Below, in pieces: positions 7,281 through 9,383 of a stretch of 9,383 nt of DNA (positions are counted from its first letter, which is position 1; every line of letters begins with the position of its first letter). Location: positions 1 through 9,383 of the forward strand of contig JAQGIJ010000399.1 of NCBI GenBank assembly GCA_028291285.1, given 5' to 3'. This DNA is from Phenylobacterium sp. GTDB lineage: Bacteria > Pseudomonadota > Alphaproteobacteria > Caulobacterales > Caulobacteraceae. Below the pieces are notes generated by a model. The model made no database searches. It had not been told where the DNA came from and saw only the letters and a program-made list of their open reading frames with translations. A program made the position numbers and the translations under genes.

Positions 7281-7310
7281 GCGTCGGCGACGGCCGTTCG
7301 GCCGCGACGC
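7281..7310 (+). other. Potential hairpin in the rne leader
   Basis: The outer arms GCGTCG (7281-7286) and CGACGC (7305-7310) pair perfectly, and the inner arms CGGCC (7291-7295) and GGCCG (7300-7304) pair around a GTTC loop. A 4-nt bulge on the 5' side separates the two stems. It lies ~190 nt upstream of the rne start and would be in its 5' UTR if transcription begins upstream. Confidence 0.4.
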
Positions 7311-7356
7311 ATCCTCCGATCCGCGCCTCCAGGGGCGCGCCTGGGAACACACCTGA

Positions 7357-7372
7357 TGAGCTGCGCAGCTCA
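7357..7372. other. 16-bp perfect palindrome upstream of rne
   Basis: TGAGCTGCGCAGCTCA is its own reverse complement. In RNA it could form a 6-bp stem with a GCGC loop; in DNA it could be a protein-binding dyad. It is ~125 nt upstream of the rne ATG. Which role applies cannot be told from sequence alone. Confidence 0.4.
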
Positions 7373-7484
7373 AGCCATTGTCGGCCTCGAAGCCGCCCGG
7401 GTCGCCGTTTCCGGCGTCAGCCCGGGGCCAGCGCGCGCTCGTCCCACAAGCCGGCTGCGCAGGGCCACGCCCGCCGCGCGCCGC

Positions 7485-7490
7485 GGAGAT
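7485..7490 (+). promoter_or_regulatory. rne: Ribosome binding site of rne
   Basis: GGAGAT lies 7 nt upstream of the ATG at 7498. It favours this start over the second in-frame ATG at 7510, which would be 19 nt from the motif. Confidence 0.65.
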
Positions 7491-7497
7491 CCGATTT

Positions 7498-9383
7498 ATG
7501 ACAAAGACGATGTTGATCGACGCCGCCCACGCGGAAGAAACGCGTGTGGTGGTGGTCGACGGGAACCGTGTTGAAGACTTCGATTTCGAAAGCCAGAGCA
7601 GGAAGCAGCTTCGGGGCAATATCTACCTCGCCAAGGTGACGCGGGTCGAACCCTCGCTGCAGGCGGCCTTCATCGAATACGGCGGCAACCGCCACGGCTT
7701 CCTGGCCTTCAACGAAATCCACCCCGATTACTACCAGATTCCGCTCGCCGACCGCGAAGCGCTGATGCGCGAGGAGGCCGAGGACGAGGACGACCACCAC
7801 GAGCCGCGCGGCCGCCAGGCCCCGGCGTCGGAGGATGACGACGAGGAGGACGCCGCCTCGGCCGCCACCGAGGACGACGACGACGTCATGGACGAAGAGG
7901 TCGCCCGGCGCCGCCGGCGGCTGATGCGCAAGTACAAGATCCAGGAAGTGATCCGCCGCCGGCAGATCATGCTGGTGCAGGTCGTCAAGGAAGAGCGCGG
8001 CAACAAGGGCGCGGCGCTGACCACCTATCTGTCGCTGGCCGGCCGCTACGGCGTGCTGATGCCCAACACCGCCCGCGGCGGCGGCATCAGCCGCAAGATC
8101 ACCGCGGTGACCGACCGCAAGCGGCTGAAGACCATCGTCCAGAGCCTCGACGTGCCGCAGGGCATGGGGCTGATCGTGCGCACCGCCGGCGCCAAGCGCA
8201 CCAAGGCGGAGATCAAGCGCGACTACGAGTACCTGCTGCGGCTGTGGGAGAACATCCGCGAGACGACGCTGCACTCCATCGCCCCGGCGCTGATCTACGA
8301 GGAGGAGGACCTCGTCAAGCGCACCATCCGGGACCTCTACGACAAGGACATCGACCAGGTGTTCGTCGAGGGCGAGGCGGGCTTCAAGGAAGCGCGCGAC
8401 TTCATGCGCATGCTGATGCCCAGCCAGGCGAAGAAGGTGCAGCTCTACCGCGAGCCGACGCCGCTGTTCGTCAAGCACAAGGTGGAAGACCACCTGTCGC
8501 AGATCTATTCGCCGGTCGTGCCGCTGCGCTCCGGCGGCTATCTGGTGATCAACCAGACCGAGGCGCTGGTCGCCGTCGACGTGAACTCCGGCCGCTCGAC
8601 GCGCGAGCGGAACATCGAGGCCACGGCGCTGAAGACCAATATGGAGGCGGCGGAGGAGGCCGCCCGCCAGCTGCGCCTGCGCGACCTGGCCGGCCTGATC
8701 GTCATCGACTTCATCGACATGGACGAGTCCAAGAACAACCGGGCCGTCGAGAAGATGCTGAAGGACTGCCTGAAGGACGACCGCGCCCGGGTGCAGATGG
8801 GCAAGATCAGCCCGTTCGGCCTGATGGAGATCAGCCGCCAGCGCCGGCGGACCGGCGTGCTGGAGGGCACGACCCACGTCTGCGAGCACTGCGCCGGCAC
8901 CGGCCGCGTCCGCTCGGTGGAATCCAGCGCGCTCGCGGCCCTGCGGTCGCTGGAGATCGAGGCGCTGAAGGGCGGCGGCGAAGCCACCCTGACCGCGCCG
9001 CGCGCCGTCGGCCTCTACATCCTGAACGAGAAGCGCGCCCATCTCGCCCGCCTGCACCAGACGCTCGGCCTGTTCGTCACCGTGGTGGTCGACGACGAAA
9101 TGGTGCACGCCGACTGCCAGATCGAGCGCACCGCCAGCGAGACCCGCGCCGAGCACGCCGCGCCGGCCCAGGCGCCCGTGCCGGCCTATGCGCCCGCGCC
9201 GGCCGAGGCCTATGACGACGACGTCGAGGACGAGGAAGACGAGGACGAGGACGAAGACGAGGACGAGGACGAGGCTGAGGAGGAGCCGGTAGCCGCCGCG
9301 GCGCAGCCGCGGGGCGAGGCGCGGAGCGAGCCGCGCGGCGGCGGGCGCTTCGAGGAGAGCCACGAGGGCGAAGGCGGCCGGCG
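7498..9383 (+). CDS. rne: Ribonuclease E (5' portion; runs off the window)
   Basis: Essential endoribonuclease of mRNA decay and rRNA/tRNA processing, and scaffold of the RNA degradosome; 628 codons are visible with no stop. The N-terminus M-L-I-D-A-A matches the RNase E start. The S1 RNA-binding domain (~39-190) is split by a long acidic then arginine-rich insertion (~84-150). Arg228-Thr229 in I-V-R-T-A-G correspond to the 5'-phosphate sensor. The DNase I-like catalytic part has V-A-V-D-V-N-S-G with Asp361 and I-V-I-D-F-I-D with Asp404, matching E. coli Asp303 and Asp346. The zinc link is C-E-H-C at 462-465 (E. coli Cys404/Cys407). The constant offset of 58 residues is explained by the S1 insertion. 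After ~560 the protein becomes Ala/Pro-rich, then strongly acidic (573-596), then Gly/Arg-rich: the start of the disordered scaffold half. Degradosome partner sites would lie beyond the window. It is RNase E rather than RNase G because of this tail. Confidence 0.95.
   Translation, partial: MTKTMLIDAAHAEETRVVVVDGNRVEDFDFESQSRKQLRGNIYLAKVTRVEPSLQAAFIEYGGNRHGFLAFNEIHPDYYQIPLADREALMREEAEDEDDHHEPRGRQAPASEDDDEEDAASAATEDDDDVMDEEVARRRRRLMRKYKIQEVIRRRQIMLVQVVKEERGNKGAALTTYLSLAGRYGVLMPNTARGGGISRKITAVTDRKRLKTIVQSLDVPQGMGLIVRTAGAKRTKAEIKRDYEYLLRLWENIRETTLHSIAPALIYEEEDLVKRTIRDLYDKDIDQVFVEGEAGFKEARDFMRMLMPSQAKKVQLYREPTPLFVKHKVEDHLSQIYSPVVPLRSGGYLVINQTEALVAVDVNSGRSTRERNIEATALKTNMEAAEEAARQLRLRDLAGLIVIDFIDMDESKNNRAVEKMLKDCLKDDRARVQMGKISPFGLMEISRQRRRTGVLEGTTHVCEHCAGTGRVRSVESSALAALRSLEIEALKGGGEATLTAPRAVGLYILNEKRAHLARLHQTLGLFVTVVVDDEMVHADCQIERTASETRAEHAAPAQAPVPAYAPAPAEAYDDDVEDEEDEDEDEDEDEDEAEEEPVAAAAQPRGEARSEPRGGGRFEESHEGEGGR
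9226..9285 (+). repeat. rne: Imperfect GAGGAC hexamer repeat coding an Asp/Glu run in RNase E
   Basis: Codons GAG/GAA and GAC alternate for 16 codons, then GCT and three GAG. The product is an unbroken acidic run (residues ~577-596, apart from one Ala) in the disordered region after the catalytic half. The near-identical hexamers make it a candidate for length change by slipped-strand replication, always in frame if whole hexamers or codons are gained or lost. Confidence 0.7.

Larger units (their letters stand above)
7090..7497. other. Divergent intergenic region between the amidase gene and rne
   Basis: These 408 bp hold no convincing gene. They should contain the promoters of both divergent units and the 5' leader of rne, but I could not place -35/-10 boxes with confidence in either direction. 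The region is crowded with dyads: GCGACGTCGC at 7181-7190 and again at 7261-7270, an AT-rich TTTGCAA/TTGCAAA dyad at 7202-7222, a compound hairpin at 7281-7310, and a 16-bp perfect palindrome at 7357-7372. The minus strand has one GTTAACC at 7162-7156. Confidence 0.7.

Noticed and set aside
7203..7574. Small open frame on + across the amidase-rne gap
   Set aside because: It overlaps the rne start in another frame, is Arg/Ala-rich with no motif, and has no SD before its TTG.
7417..9363. Open frame of about 650 codons on - opposite rne
   Set aside because: It is the mirror of RNase E codons. The Leu/Val-rich runs come from reverse-complemented Asp/Glu codons. No RBS or family motif is seen.

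Overview
The window is ordinary chromosomal DNA of a high-GC alphaproteobacterium, most likely from the Caulobacterales (Caulobacter/Phenylobacterium-like). The evidence is the strong G/C preference at third codon positions, an RNase E with a long acidic insertion in its S1 domain, a release factor 2 of alphaproteobacterial type, and the gene order rne / amidase / PBP1A / prfB, which I recall from Caulobacter. This placement is from memory and codon style, not from a search. I see no rRNA, tRNA, CRISPR array, transposase or phage gene.

Layout from left to right: (1) the last codons of an unidentified + strand gene (1-30); (2) a secreted S9-family (prolyl oligopeptidase-like) serine peptidase on + (133-2061); (3) a 167-bp gap between convergent genes, holding two near-identical ~38-nt palindromic repeats in inverted orientation (REPIN-like); (4) a compact minus-strand cluster, transcribed from right to left: amidase (amiC-like, 7089-5905), penicillin-binding protein 1A (mrcA, 5814-3418) and peptide chain release factor 2 (prfB, 3351-2229); (5) a 408-bp divergent intergenic region (7090-7497) rich in dyads and hairpins; (6) the first two thirds or so of rne (RNase E) on +, running off the right end.

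The amidase cuts stem peptides from peptidoglycan during daughter-cell separation, and PBP1A polymerises and crosslinks new peptidoglycan, so the two form a natural wall-remodelling pair. prfB follows 66 bp behind and may share their transcript. It carries the classic autoregulatory +1 programmed frameshift: an internal AGGAGG, then CTT TGA C at codons 23-24. A simple ORF reading therefore misses the true ATG at 3351 and the first 23 residues. The divergent rne gene starts the major mRNA-decay endonuclease, which in other bacteria controls its own level through its 5' leader. The dyads in the leader here are candidates for such control.

I found no convincing undescribed system. The points most worth a second look are the prfB recoding site, the inverted repeat pair after the peptidase gene, and the cluster of palindromes upstream of rne.
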